The notes below the pieces were generated by a model. That model was not told where the DNA came from. It made no database searches and saw only the letters and a program-made list of their open reading frames with translations. From Cristatella mucedo (lineage: Eukaryota; Bryozoa; Phylactolaemata; Cristatellidae): DNA of 64,000 bases. The stretch is from positions 249,001-313,000 of the forward strand of contig WPIO01000159.1 of the NCBI GenBank assembly GCA_009760855.2, read 5' to 3'. A program made the position numbers and the translations under genes. Below, one piece after another: positions 35,001 to 44,587 of this stretch; position 1 is the stretch's first letter; every line of letters starts with the position of its first letter.

Positions 35001-38000
35001 AATCAAAAAATGTCTAAGAGTTCACTCCTGAGTGGCAAGTAACACAGCACATGTCTTCCTTACAAGTGAACACATGACTTTGGACGTCCTAAGCTAATGT
35101 CCTAACACATGATGTCACTTAGGTGATGCAGATTGGAGCCGTATCCCATTATCACATTCCAGCCTTTAAGCTGGAACACATGGGCCAGAAAAGCCAGACA
35201 GATCGTAAGAAAGCCACGCAAATTCGAGTACAAAATGTCTCGCATGGCATGAACAGCAATGCATGTACACTACTAATGTACAAAGAGTCAAGAGTACCAA
35301 CCATTATCAGCTGAGTCATCAATAATTTCGACAAAATTTGACGGAAAAACACCTTGTTTGCCATTGACAATACCTTCCCACCAACCTTCTTCTTCCTAAA
35401 AAGGTTCAAATGGAAGCAAGAAATGAGATAAAAGTGTGGTCAATACATAAAACAAGAAGCCATTCGCCCAAGTCTAATAAATTCTGCAGCACTGATTTCT
35501 TCAATAGCAAAAAACAGCCGGTATACTGGTGCATTTCCCCTAAATGACGACGGACAATACTATGATCAGTGCTCTTAGCAGGAATTCTAGTTTTATAATA
35601 ATAATAATAATAATAATGCACTTGATAAAGCGCCCTCAGAGAACTCAGTCTCTCTCTAGGCGCTTTACATTTGCTGCAAAGGGAAATGCAATTGAATGGT
35701 GAGTAATTTCATGCTTGATAATCAAACAACATGAATAACATGGTTAGGGGTGACATGCACAGGGTCAGCATGCAAATGTGGTTAGTGGCAGCATGCACAG
35801 TGTCAGCACACATATGCACATGAAGGACGAATCACAGGGACCCACTAAATGCTGTCCTAAATATGTGTTTTTTAAGTTCTTTTTAAATGTGGTCAAGTCA
35901 GGGGATATTCTGACGCAAGTCGGGAGTGAGTTCCAGGCTTTGGGAGCATACGAACTAAATGCACGGTCTCCAAAGGATTGCAGGTTTGCAAAGGTTTGCA
36001 CGAGGTTTTGGTAAACTGTTGGATTCCGAAAAGCGGGTGGTACGATGCTTGATCTGGTGGGGGAGTATGTCTGAGAGATAGGCTGGAGCCAAAGAATGAA
36101 GTGACCTAAAAGTGAGCGACAAAACCTTGAAGTCGGTCCATTGCTTGACTGGTAGCCAGTGCAGGTCGGCGAGAAGTGGTGTAATGTGGCAACTGCGATG
36201 CTCACGACCGACAAGCCTAGCTGCGGAGTTTTGCACCAGCTGTAATCGCCTGATTGCACATGCTGGTAGGCCAGTAAGCAGTGAGTTGCAGAAGTCGAGC
36301 CGGGTCACGAATGCATGGACCAACGTAGATGTGGTATCCTTATCTAAACAAGCCCGAATTTTAGCAATGTTATGAAGCTGAAAATAGTCAGATTTGACTG
36401 AGGAGCTGATATGGTCGTATAACGAGATAACAACCTGAAACCCCATCCCCAGGAGGAGGAACTCACATTAAATAGGAAAAATCGCTAAAACATTTTCAAG
36501 TGCTGCAACAGCCTTAAAAAAAGTCCTTTCCAACTAGTAAAATAAACAATGACCAGCTGCTGTAACATAGCAAAGCTAACACGGTCAGTGTGGCATCGCG
36601 ACTCTCTTAAGTATAAGATCTTTCGAGGTGCCATGAACGTTAAGTTACCACTTGGTTGACAGCGTGAAGGAGAAAGTGTGATGCAGGTGAGTTCACCAGG
36701 TCAATCTAAGGCTACAATACACAGTTCTTCTCTACTAACACGATACATCAAATGAATGATGAAGCGAGTGTGCAGCTGCCAAAAGTCACCTGTTTTACGA
36801 TCTCCACGATGTCACCAATTTTGAGTTCCACTTCGTCGACCTGCTCTGGTATGTAAGCAAACGTGACACGAGCACGCTTAGTCTTGCTGAAGGCTACAAT
36901 AATGAAACACGATTCTCAAAAGCCACTGTCACAAGACGCTGAGGTGACAAGTATAAACGAAATGGCACGGGTACAGCCAACACTTTCAACTGATCCGACG
37001 AAAACTAGTCAGAACTATCCCGAGCCCAGTCTAGTTGTGTCAGCTGCGCCTGCAAGCACTGCATGGCATAAAAAAGATGCAATCCCTTGATCGATCACAT
37101 GTGGAAATTATTATGGCCACTATGCACGGAAAATACAGATAGTTTTTAACCTGCAAAATACATGCCGTTCTAAATGTCAGTCGGACACGAGCGAATCCAA
37201 CGCGGAAGCGCCGAGGCTACGTTCGCTGCACCAAGGAGTGTCATTGGTGGCACAAATCAAAAGGTTTTTCCACAGAGACGAGATCGATTTTTCCCTGAGC
37301 AACTCACAAGATGGGGGTCACTCACAGGATGTGAACACCAGACGAGGCGAATGTATGAGTAGTAGTGGGTGAAACAAGTGCAAAGCAATGGCACTAGCCA
37401 GGCATGACCAATAAGGCAGCTGCTTTTCACGACCTCGGTCCTGAGTTCACATTCTCCTGTCGCTACACAATAGAGGCTGATAAATCGGCCTCGGTATATT
37501 TTTTCAAGGAGAGCCGCAGAATGGCTTAAAACGCCGATGGGGAATAGAGGTGAATAGTGGCAGGCAAGAAGAGCAGGCGAGAGGGCACACCGATGAACCG
37601 GTTGCGGCACATGACAGCATCAGCACACTCGGAACCGTAGCAGCACGGTCTTCCATGCTCGAGCCAACGACATTGGCACGGGCATCGGTGCAGCTCAGGA
37701 AACGGCAACACGTCCCGACGACAGAGTGTGGACGGAGAGGAAAGGGCTGCTGAGGGGAGAGAAGATGTAAGAGTGGCATGCACTCACACTTCCTTCCCAG
37801 CATCGGCGGCTGAGCACCGGCAGCTAGGGCCTTCACGTTGACGTTGCCTTTTCTCGAATCCACCGAGCTCATTTGACCGACTTTAGGCTCGGCCTTGCTG
37901 TCGATCGGTAGAGTAGCCGGTGGTGGAGCTGAATATGGCGCGGCTGTGATAAGCGGCGGTGGCGAGGCCGTGACGACACTCTTCTTCAGAGGATCATCTG

Positions 38001-38537
38001 GAATCTCCTAGGGAAAGGCAGTCAGTCATAGATCGCACCCGGCAGGAGTTTCGAGCAGACGAAGGGAAGGGTTCTTATAGTGCGAGCGACGAGAGGCATG
38101 CGATCTAGCGCCGGCATTGAGCGACTGCGCCTCTTTCTGGCACCACACCTTGACAAAATTGTCTGGAAACACGCCTGTCTTCCCGTTTAGCGTTCCTTCC
38201 CACCAGCCACCATCCTGCTTCCTGACGTTGGTAATTATGTCGCCTTTTCGAATAGTGAGCTCATCTGGCTGCTCAGCATCATATTCAAAATCGACCAGGA
38301 CTTTCACTAAACGCAACACCACGGTTGCAGTTGGAGCAAGTGCACAAACAGCAGAGAAATGCATACTAATGCAGCACGTTACATTTGCGAAAACTCTGTA
38401 GGCTATTACTTTATGCCAGGTTACTTCATTCATGCCAACAGCAAGAAAATAAATGCCAAGGCAGGCAGCATCTCGCAAGCCGCGGGGCAAGAGCAAAGAT
38501 GCACACGAAAACTGAACAGCGAACGATGCGCTGAGCA

Positions 38538-38626
<89 letters not shown>

Positions 38627-41600
38627 TCTCTCTCACTCTCGATGCAATGCCAACAGCACACTCCCATATAAAAACAGGTCATTTCAGCGGGTAACACGAT
38701 GCAGCACAACCGATCACGGCACGATCGATTGTGCTTCTCCCCCACTTCTCATCAACAGTAGCAAGTCATCCGGGATGGCTGAGCCTAGGGCCCGAATCAT
38801 TGGTAAGAATCAACAGGGCACGGTTTAGCAAAGGTCCCCTGTCTTCCATCAGCTTCCAAGCTAAGCGGCCAGCATACGAATCGAGTGCGCTGGCAGCACC
38901 CAGGAGCAGGCAAATCCGAACTGCCGCCACGGCAGTATACTCCGAGCAGTAAGCCAGGCGGCTGGACATCCTGAGCACCTTCGAGGCAAGCGTGTCTAGG
39001 ACGCGCGGACAGGCAAACTTGTCGTGCATGTGTGCCCACGGCAGCAGCAGTAGTAGCAAAGCTCACGGGGCTAGAATAGGCACAGCCACAGCTGATCGTT
39101 GCTAGCTCGGCTCAAAGGATCCAGCCTAGCGGCCCCACCCAGCCTGACAATGCTAACCTACAAGATTTTGGCAAGCCTCTTCCAGTAGACATGACTCAGC
39201 ACCAAGCCTTGGTACGCCTGTCATGCATGCCACCACACCAAAGTCGGCAACCACAGAACAGTAGCAGCAGATCCAACCGTGCACCGATGCTGCTCATCCA
39301 CGAATCGGTCAGGGCGAAATGACAAGAAAATACTTTACCTATAAAATTGGTCTGTCAAAATAGAATATATGTTTAGGGTACTTTTCAAAAGACAATTTTG
39401 GGTATGGGATCAAAAGTCAGTCCTGGCAACTTCCTCATTAAAGAAAAAAAACGATTAAGCTAACCGTATATAGCCCGGATATCAAAAGCATTCTACTTAG
39501 TGTCCTACTTGTTGAACCTTTGTACATCCAGGAACACGTATGAAGCTTGTTGAGGTGCATGCTTGAGACTTGTATACAGATTCATTTTCAGAGTAGCTTT
39601 GTCTCTTATAAATTCCACAACTCAGCCAGTATTTCACGGATCAGTTACATTTGAAATGCGAATTTAGCTGCTTGTTCCACATTGCAGTTGCTGACGTCTG
39701 ATTTCGGTAGGATACGTTTTACTGTACATGTCCATGATTGCAGAAAATAAAGCTCCAGCACGGTTGACATGTATAACAAAACTAATCAAAATCGAAATCA
39801 AAAATAAACAATGGCGATGTGGAACAAAAAACTCCCATTTCAAATTTCATGTTGATTCGGCAAGTGCTAGCCGAGTAATGGAATTTACAAGGCATTCAGC
39901 TAAAATTGTAAATAAAGCTTTATAGAAATCACCAGCATGCACCTCTCAACAAACTTTACACATGTACCTCGATCTACCAAGGTTAAAAAAATGGGACACA
40001 GGTCGCACACGATCCAGAGATCGGTAAATGTGATAGTAGCCGATACGTTGCAACCGGTTTACATGCCCTCTACATTTACATTCGTTAACAGTTTACATCG
40101 TGGTTTGCATAATCGTTTTTTTTTCTTTTATGAGGAAGACGTCAGAGCTTCCGATCCTATTTCAAACGTTTGTCTTTTGACAGGTACCCTAAACAAATAT
40201 TCGATTGCTGGACCAACTTTTTTAAGTATTTCCTCGACATTCCAACAGGCCGGCTCAGATTGCCCAGCTGGCAAGGCTAGGGCAGAAGCTAACGGTCCCT
40301 CAGTTACCTAGCCACGACTGACAGCAAACTGGACACGACCGCCGGCCCTGTGAAGCACACGATGCATAGCCAACTTCCTCAGCGAACTGTGTGCCGCCAC
40401 TCAATGCTGACAGCTTAGCAAACGCAAATACTTTCACCAGAATGACACAAGATGAGGCGATTGGGCAACGCAGGCAGTGATTGGGGGAGGCCTTTACGCT
40501 CCGCTATCAGCTGGCACTGACTCAGCAGCAGCACGTTTTCGGACTAACGGGTTAGGGCAAACTGCCAAGACGCACAGTTTGCAATTTCCGAAATGCAGGA
40601 CTTGAAGTGCCAAGCACGGCATCTCTGGTCGAAAGATGGAGACGGCCTTTGCACGGTTCAGGGCAACGCAAGAAAGCTTTTGAAAACGACGGGACACGGT
40701 GTGGGGTGGGTAGAGCAAGAGTAGGGAAAACACCATGCCCGACTGCATGCCGATGCAGGGCTAGAAGGACTTGCAGCAAATGAGAACTGAACTAAGCACC
40801 GCAAGGCTGCTCGTCTGGCTCCAGCTAGAAAACCCTGACTAGGGCAGGCGCCGAGCAGGCAACTGTCTACCGGTAATGGAGGCTCCTTCTTCAGTTTGCC
40901 AATCAGTTTCTCCCATTCTGCTTGGCGCAAAACACTTCGCAGAACACAACTTTAGAGAAATAGCAAATGTCTCGGGCTGACAAGCTCGAGACTGTTCAGG
41001 GTTTAAAATGGCTGCTTCGAGCGACCATTGCGAGCCATCGCACGCAACCCAACGCCTGCGCGCTCATGGAAATTTCAGTTAGCCAGTTTTTTGTCGTTGG
41101 AATAATTAGTGCACCGATCGTGAGATGCACGGCCCAGCCAGCCCTCAACCCACTCCCACGTTTGTCACAGCAAACCACGTCTGACGATGCCATTCCACTG
41201 GGGTCGAGTGACTCCCTAGTGCAGGCACGTGCACAGCGCATGCCTGGACAGCGCTGATGCCCGCAGGCAGCTGCAATGGAGGCAGCAGCGAGAGTCTCAG
41301 CAGCTGCTACTAGCACTTCCCGACCCAGAAAATGGATTTCACTGCTCGAAACAGGCACAATCCTTTGCTGCCTGTAGCAAGCAGGCGATTGAAGCTTTAC
41401 TTCACGGTCGCCAACGTTGCAGCTTTTCAGTTCCAGCTCCGCTCCTGCCGGAAGCTCGACTTGATCTGGCTAGGTGCTTGAAAAAGTGCTAGGTGCTAGA
41501 AAGGCATTTTCCAATCGTTGTTCAAATGGGGGCACTTAGATTAATATGAATGCAGAACTGCAATAACCTAGAGGCATTGTGAGCCGTAATGGCTCACTAG

Positions 41601-44161
41601 GTAAGGCGGTTGCTTTTCACGACCTCGGCGCCGAGGTCGTGGTTTCGAATCCTGCGGTGGGCGATCCTTTATCGCCACTGCAAGTGGAGGTGATAGCCGC
41701 AAAGGCTCTTCTGTCGCTATACAAAAAGAGGCTGTTTAATCAGCTAGCATTTTTTATGTATTACACGTGTACTGCCCTGGTTTGGTCCAGGGGCCAAGGT
41801 GCTCGCCTTCGATGAACAAGGTCAAGGTGAATGTATACGATGACTTGAGGTCGTGGACTCAAGCCTAGTGCATAAGTGAAGTGAAGTGCCTAAATAGAGA
41901 TGAAGTTTTCTTATGGGGCTACACAAATGAATTAAAAAAAAATAAACTTGAGGTTCCTCACCTCACAGGTGGAGGCATCCAATGTGCCTTGCCCTTGAAG
42001 CAACAACTTCTGGATCCATATAATAATGGAAGAAGCTGGGCATTAAAAAAAATCCTAGCTGATTAAGCAGCCTCTTTTTGTATAGCGACAGAAGAGCCTT
42101 TACGGCTATCACCACCGCTTGCAGTGGCGATAAAGAATCGCCCACCGTAGGAATCGAACCCACGACCTCGGTCCCCAGGTCGTGAAAGCAACTGCCTTAC
42201 CTAGTGTGCCATCACGGCTCACCACAGTACCTCAGGACTTATAGCCTAAGAGAGGAGGGGAGAGAGAAAGAATACTGACTTTTGCGAGATGTAAAGCGAC
42301 TTCGACTTGTTGTTAGGCTGCCTGCTGCAGATCTAACATGCTTTTCACACTCAGATTTAAGAATACTCCCGGTTATCTTTTGCTGGCACAGCCCACAGCA
42401 CAATGTCAGCACCACAGCATGCCTCCTGCATTGCCGAGTCTGTTCTAGGTGGAGAAACTGCTGGGCGATGGAGCTACTTGCTGTTCTGTAATATAAGGAT
42501 TAGCTAATTTAACAGCATTTATTAAGTAAACAGAGCAGCTAATATGGCATCGTTTGTCCATAGAGCCAGGTTAATTTCTGCAATGAGCACAGTGTACATA
42601 GGCTGTTTAACATGGTCGCCAAAGCCTGTCTATATTTAAGTTGAATGAAAACGTTTTGAAATTTCTTTTCTGTTTCGACTTTCTTACTAAAACGTAAACA
42701 ATAAACCCTAACACTCAAACCCCCCAAAAATAAAAAATCTAAACCCTAAACATACAACCCCCAATATTACACCTAACATCCAAAATCCTAAGCTAGAAAG
42801 ATAGCTCAAAGGGTTGTTTAGCTCTAATAATTAAAGAGAGAAAGTCAGACCTTTCCTACTTCACGCAGCAAGATGGCGACCAGTGCTTCAGGGAGGGACG
42901 CATAATAATGCCCAAGTCAACTACGACTCAGCGAAGCGAGCCCACAGCCAGTGAGCGGCTCGATTAATCTAAATATAAACAGATGCTGGAGACCATGTAG
43001 AGCAGCCTCCTATGGGCACTGTGCACGTCACTGAAACTAACCTGGCTCAATGCACACACACGATGCCGTATTAACTGGACAGAGAAGCCGTAGCAGCTAG
43101 CACAACCACTTGCAGTGGGCAACAGTGGGCTGCATGCTGCAGCAATCGAGCTCGCGACCTGATTGCTGAAGTGCAAGCATGTTACCCCTAAGCTACGACC
43201 TAAAGCTAAACCGTTTACATTAAGCTATACCATGTAACTCATGCAATTTTCACAACGATTGGGCAGCCAATTGAACTCTTTGCAACATGCCTTTGGACTT
43301 AAAACGGATTTAATCTTGAATACGCAAAGCAAAAAGAAATTCAACTTCGTGGAATCATATCCCCTCTAAACAAACCACGGAACGCCACCGGCATTGCTGT
43401 TTATCCTTGCAAAGCACCCGACAAACGCGGTGCACGGGTTGGTCACGAGGCTCACAATTTTTCACTCAATCTACATCACAACACGATCGGTTATGAGATC
43501 GGTCCCCCGTCGCGCCGTCATTGTTTTGGCACAGTGCCGCGGCAGACTGCTTAGGGGTGTGCTGCATTTTGAAATTCTGATCAAGTCGCGGCCAAAGTGT
43601 GCAGTTATGGAGGCACTGAAGTGCAGCCCACTTTAATCAGTGGTGGGAAGAGAGCGCAGAAGAATGCATGAACGAGTCTATAGGGGAGCTTCGGAGGCGC
43701 AAGGGGGGGACGGTACGACGAAAAAGCAAAACGAGGTTCACAGCGATTTCGCCCAATGAGGACGCTAGCCGCTGCGTGGCAAATGATGCAAGCATTGACA
43801 ACTGATTTGAAAAATTGGCAGCGCACGGAGGGCCAGACGAGCGAATATGGAGCACGGCACCTCGCGCATCCTGGTTATAGTCGGTAGGCAGAACTCTCCG
43901 GAACCTGCGGTTTGCACGCCCACAGAGACGCTCACGCTAAACTTGAGGATGAAACGCACAGATCTGACGCACCATTTGTAAATCGTTACAAACCACCGTA
44001 CAGTCAGTACGCGTTGCACATAAAATTCAATTCGCAGACACAGAGGCAAGGCTACGGCGGCTGCGACGTCGCGAACGGCTACGACGAGGGTGGCGCCAAG
44101 CCAATAGCCAACTGCGCGCCATTCTACTCGAGGTGCAGCATAGTCCACATATCTCACCCAT
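21519..44161 (-). CDS. SH3KBP1/CD2AP: CIN85/CD2AP-family adaptor: three SH3 domains, coiled coil, optional giant exon
   Basis: Coding exons in transcript order: 44161-44158 (ATG G, tentative), 38306-38149, 38007-37788, 36893-36790, 35395-35302, 33226-33099, 32376-32169, (31915-27785, probably optional), 26650-26466, 24350-24308, 24182-23922, 21874-21519. Without the giant exon this gives 586 aa, close to vertebrate CIN85 (665) and CD2AP (639); with it, 1963 aa. All junction phases fit. SH3A has [22 protein letters not shown]3[23 protein letters not shown]3[21 protein letters not shown]. The linker [12 protein letters not shown] matches vertebrate VGFGDIFKD between SH3B and SH3C, and the C-terminus has [20 protein letters not shown] as in CIN85. 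Family members are cytoplasmic scaffolds that bind Cbl ligases and capping protein in receptor endocytosis and at actin-rich junctions. Family identity is very secure; CD2AP versus CIN85 is not resolvable, as expected for an invertebrate single homologue. Confidence 0.93.
22896..23062 (+). mobile_element. SINE-1 copy (diverged)
   Basis: Head TTGGCCAAGGAGTTAAGGTGC and GGTCGTGGGCTCGAACCC, then a decayed stem-loop and GATGCTATACCGATGAATTA. It lies antisense in an intron of the SH3 adaptor. Confidence 0.68.
23378..23383 (-). promoter_or_regulatory. Intronic AATAAA poly(A) signal
   Basis: A canonical AATAAA on the minus strand lies about 300 nt after the stop (23689-23691) reached when the donor at 23921 is not used. 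It could serve a form lacking the coiled coil. Confidence 0.35.
23922..24182 (-). CDS. SH3KBP1/CD2AP: Proline-rich region exon
   Basis: Acceptor GATGCTTTCAG, donor CAG/GTCGGC. Encodes a Pro/Ala/Ser-rich stretch ([36 protein letters not shown]), the equivalent of the family's SH3-ligand-bearing region. The frame runs on to a stop at 23689 if unspliced. Confidence 0.82.
24308..24350 (-). CDS. SH3KBP1/CD2AP: Small exon with proline/arginine motif
   Basis: Acceptor CATTTGCAG, donor GTAAGT; 43 bp. Encodes [14 protein letters not shown]. Too short for an ordinary frame search, but splice sites and phases (0 to 1) join its neighbours exactly. Confidence 0.8.
24980..25390 (+). mobile_element. LINE-B 3' fragment
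   Basis: The frame near 25040-25110 reads [19 protein letters not shown], a typical C-terminal LINE reverse-transcriptase tail distinct from LINE-A. It is followed by GTGCGCAATACAAAACTCTC and an ATTACATTACATT tail. The same segment recurs at 59700-59985. Confidence 0.72.
26085..26165 (+). mobile_element. LINE-A tail only
   Basis: ATGCCTAGAAAGAGATTTG, GTTCTCTGAGGGTGC and an ATT-rich tail match the LINE-A terminal stem-loop; nothing else of the element remains. Confidence 0.7.
26303..26319. repeat. C homopolymer
   Basis: A run of C residues just inside the intron 3' of SH3C (minus-strand sense: G-run), prone to length error. Confidence 0.7.
26466..26650 (-). CDS. SH3KBP1/CD2AP: SH3C exon
   Basis: Acceptor GCGTTACAG, donor GTACGT. 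Encodes [40 protein letters not shown] and [10 protein letters not shown], matching the third SH3 domain (FPYEAQNDDELTIKEGDIV..FVKLLPPD) of vertebrate CIN85. Confidence 0.95.
27785..31915 (-). CDS. SH3KBP1/CD2AP: Giant 4131-bp exon encoding about 1377 residues of disordered sequence
   Basis: The acceptor CTCTCTTTCCTTGCAG is preceded by a ~85-bp CT tract; the chosen donor CAG/GTCGCC (27784) gives phase 1-1, so inclusion or skipping keeps the frame. The frame actually stays open to a stop at 27540-27542, so a different donor or a terminal-exon form is possible. The product is Ala/Ser/Arg/Asp-rich with polyalanine runs, no globular domain, a strongly basic cluster ([20 protein letters not shown], region 28530-28645) and an RVxF-like [11 protein letters not shown] (29160-29200). 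No counterpart exists in vertebrate CIN85 or CD2AP as I know them. A stop-free run this long is very unlikely by chance even in GC-rich DNA. It could alternatively belong to a nested gene, but phases and splice sites favour this gene. Confidence 0.7.
31978..32064. repeat. (GA)n microsatellite forming the giant exon's polypyrimidine tract
   Basis: About 85 bp of GA on the plus strand, CT in the transcript, ending about 60 nt before the acceptor of the giant exon, with further CT-rich sequence between. Confidence 0.95.
32169..32376 (-). CDS. SH3KBP1/CD2AP: Pro/Ala-rich linker exon before the giant exon
   Basis: Strong acceptor TTAACTTTGCAG, donor GTGAGC. Encodes a disordered linker ending VAGAAKKK plus one base (phase 1). 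That base completes an Ala codon with either the giant exon or the SH3C exon. Confidence 0.82.
33099..33226 (-). CDS. SH3KBP1/CD2AP: Exon with conserved GYGDIFKGG linker motif
   Basis: Acceptor at 33227-33228 (an alternative acceptor six bases further gives the same phase), donor GTGCTC. Encodes [20 protein letters not shown], the conserved inter-SH3 motif of the family. Confidence 0.88.
33500..34165 (+). mobile_element. LINE-A copy, degenerate
   Basis: Translates in pieces to [20 protein letters not shown] and [11 protein letters not shown] with frameshifts, and ends with a decayed stem-loop (GGGCCTAGAATGAGATACG) near 34110. It lies antisense in the SH3 adaptor intron. Confidence 0.68.
34558..34604. 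repeat. (CACG)n/(CA)n microsatellite
   Basis: CGCACGCACG units grading into CA dinucleotides. Confidence 0.9.
35302..35395 (-). CDS. SH3KBP1/CD2AP: SH3B exon, C-terminal half
   Basis: Acceptor CCTTTTTAG, donor GTTGGT (weak). Encodes [20 protein letters not shown] and [11 protein letters not shown]. The domain is split by an intron just before the tryptophan pair; the intron holds a LINE-A copy. Confidence 0.93.
35596..36446 (-). mobile_element. LINE-A copy, 3' 850 bp
   Basis: The minus strand has the (TTA)n tail at 35596-35616, stem-loop, 3' UTR and the reverse-transcriptase C-terminus ([40 protein letters not shown]) with one frameshift. It is in sense orientation within the intron that splits SH3B. 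Confidence 0.85.
36790..36893 (-). CDS. SH3KBP1/CD2AP: SH3B exon, N-terminal half
   Basis: Acceptor TTATTGTAG, donor GTGACT. Encodes [20 protein letters not shown] and GDIVEIVKQ, matching the vertebrate second SH3 (VAFSYLPQNDDELELKVGD). Confidence 0.93.
37405..37495 (+). mobile_element. SINE-2 partial copy
   Basis: AATAAGGCAGCTGCTTTTCA, CGACCTCGG and CTGTCGCTACACAATAGAGG match the two ends of SINE-2, with the middle deleted. Confidence 0.6.
37788..38007 (-). CDS. SH3KBP1/CD2AP: Pro-rich linker exon between SH3A and SH3B
   Basis: Acceptor TTTCCCTAG, donor GTGAGT. Encodes [20 protein letters not shown], then a Pro/Ala-rich linker and basic KGNVNVKAL. It keeps phase 0 to 1 between the SH3 exons. 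Confidence 0.85.
38149..38306 (-). CDS. SH3KBP1/CD2AP: SH3A exon
   Basis: Acceptor GCGTTTAG, donor GTGTGG. Encodes the first SH3 domain ([20 protein letters not shown] through GVFPDNFVK) with the ALYDY-like, DELT, GGWWEG and FPDNFV signatures complete. Confidence 0.95.
38541..38640. repeat. (CT)n microsatellite
   Basis: About 100 bp of CT dinucleotides with few interruptions, in intron 1 of the SH3 adaptor. Confidence 0.95.
39326..40230. mobile_element. Foldback DNA element with ~135-bp terminal inverted repeats
   Basis: The left end (39326-39465) and the reverse complement of the right end (40105-40230) align almost throughout, sharing AAATACTT, GTTTAGGGTAC, TCAAAAGACAA, CTTCCTCAT and AAAGAAAAAAAACGATTA. 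The ~640-bp interior is AT-rich with no transposase. Superfamily is not assigned; target duplications were not clear. Confidence 0.75.
41581..41748 (+). mobile_element. SINE-2 copy, well preserved
   Basis: tRNA-like head (ATGGCTCACTAGGTAAGGCG, GGTTTCGAATCC) with an inserted perfect 24-nt palindrome at 41618-41641, then GGGCGATCCTTTATCGCC and a CTGTCGCTATACAAAAAGAG tail. Confidence 0.82.
41776..41942 (+). mobile_element. SINE-1 copy
   Basis: GGTTTGGTCCAGGGGCCAAG, GGTCGTGGACTCAAGCC and AAGTGCCTAAATAGAGATG precede an A-rich end. It sits between two SINE-2 copies in opposite orientation. Confidence 0.75.
42054..42221 (-). mobile_element. SINE-2 copy, inverted relative to 41581-41748
   Basis: The minus strand reads GAGCCGTGATGGCACACTAG through GTGGGTTCGATTCC and the same CTATACAAAAAGAGGCTG tail. 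Similarity to the 41581 copy covers the full length. Confidence 0.82.
43100..43205 (-). mobile_element. Diverged SINE-2-type head
   Basis: The minus strand reads GGTCGTAGCTTAGGGGTAAC and TCGCGAGCTCGATTGC with a tail cut short, a tRNA-like arrangement of boxes A and B. Confidence 0.5.
44158..44161 (-). CDS. SH3KBP1/CD2AP: Candidate exon 1 coding end (ATG G) of the CIN85/CD2AP homologue
   Basis: The SH3A exon starts with two bases completing a Val codon, and vertebrate CIN85/CD2AP start M-V. ATGG followed by a GTGAGA donor at 44157 fits this phase and is the only ATGG-GT I found upstream. It places the start opposite CHORDC1. It is only four coding bases, so it needs transcript proof. Confidence 0.5.
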
Positions 44162-44517
44162 TTCGTGTTTTATGGTCCTTGTCAGGGTCTCATTAGCTCA
44201 GGCTTCAGCTATACAATCACTAAAGCAAGCAGCGGAGATTACTGAGTTATCTTCCGTGCCGGCGCCGCGTCCATCGGCTCGAGCCGGATGCGCTACGAGC
44301 GGCCTAGTTTGTCAAATGGTCAAATAATGATGTGTACGTCAGAGTAAAAATAATATAATTAATTATTTAATTATGCATTTCTAGTAGAGTTAAATCACTA
44401 TCAAAGTAGTTCAAGAAAACTATATCGCATCCAGTTGCTACCATTCTCGCCCGGCGGGCCAAGGTTGTCCTGCCGCCGGGCCGGCTTTCGCGAAACTTCT
44501 GCGGCAATCCTGCGGCC
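44162..44517. promoter_or_regulatory. Candidate bidirectional promoter of CHORDC1 and the SH3 adaptor
   Basis: The 356 bp between the CHORDC1 ATG and the candidate ATG of the SH3 adaptor contain CpG-bearing blocks (44255-44305 and 44450-44500) and an AT-rich middle (44345-44395). No clear TATA box was assigned to either side. Confidence 0.45.
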
Positions 44518-44587
44518 ATGGCGACGGAGCTTCACTGCTACAATAAGGGCTGCGGAAAGAAGTATATACCTGATGAAAATTCTGCAA
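44518..44587 (+). CDS. CHORDC1: CHORDC1 exon 1
   Basis: [20 protein letters not shown] and NSA, then GTATGT. Start chosen as the first ATG giving the family's very short lead before the first zinc-ligand Cys. Confidence 0.94.

Noticed and set aside
41581-41660. A functional tRNA gene
   Set aside because: Box A and box B are present, but the head contains a 24-nt palindrome, continues into a SINE body and recurs at several loci.
42690-42775. Interstitial telomeric repeat
   Set aside because: AAACCCTAAA occurs once and ATAAACCCTAAC once in an A/C-rich stretch; there is no tandem TTAGGG array.
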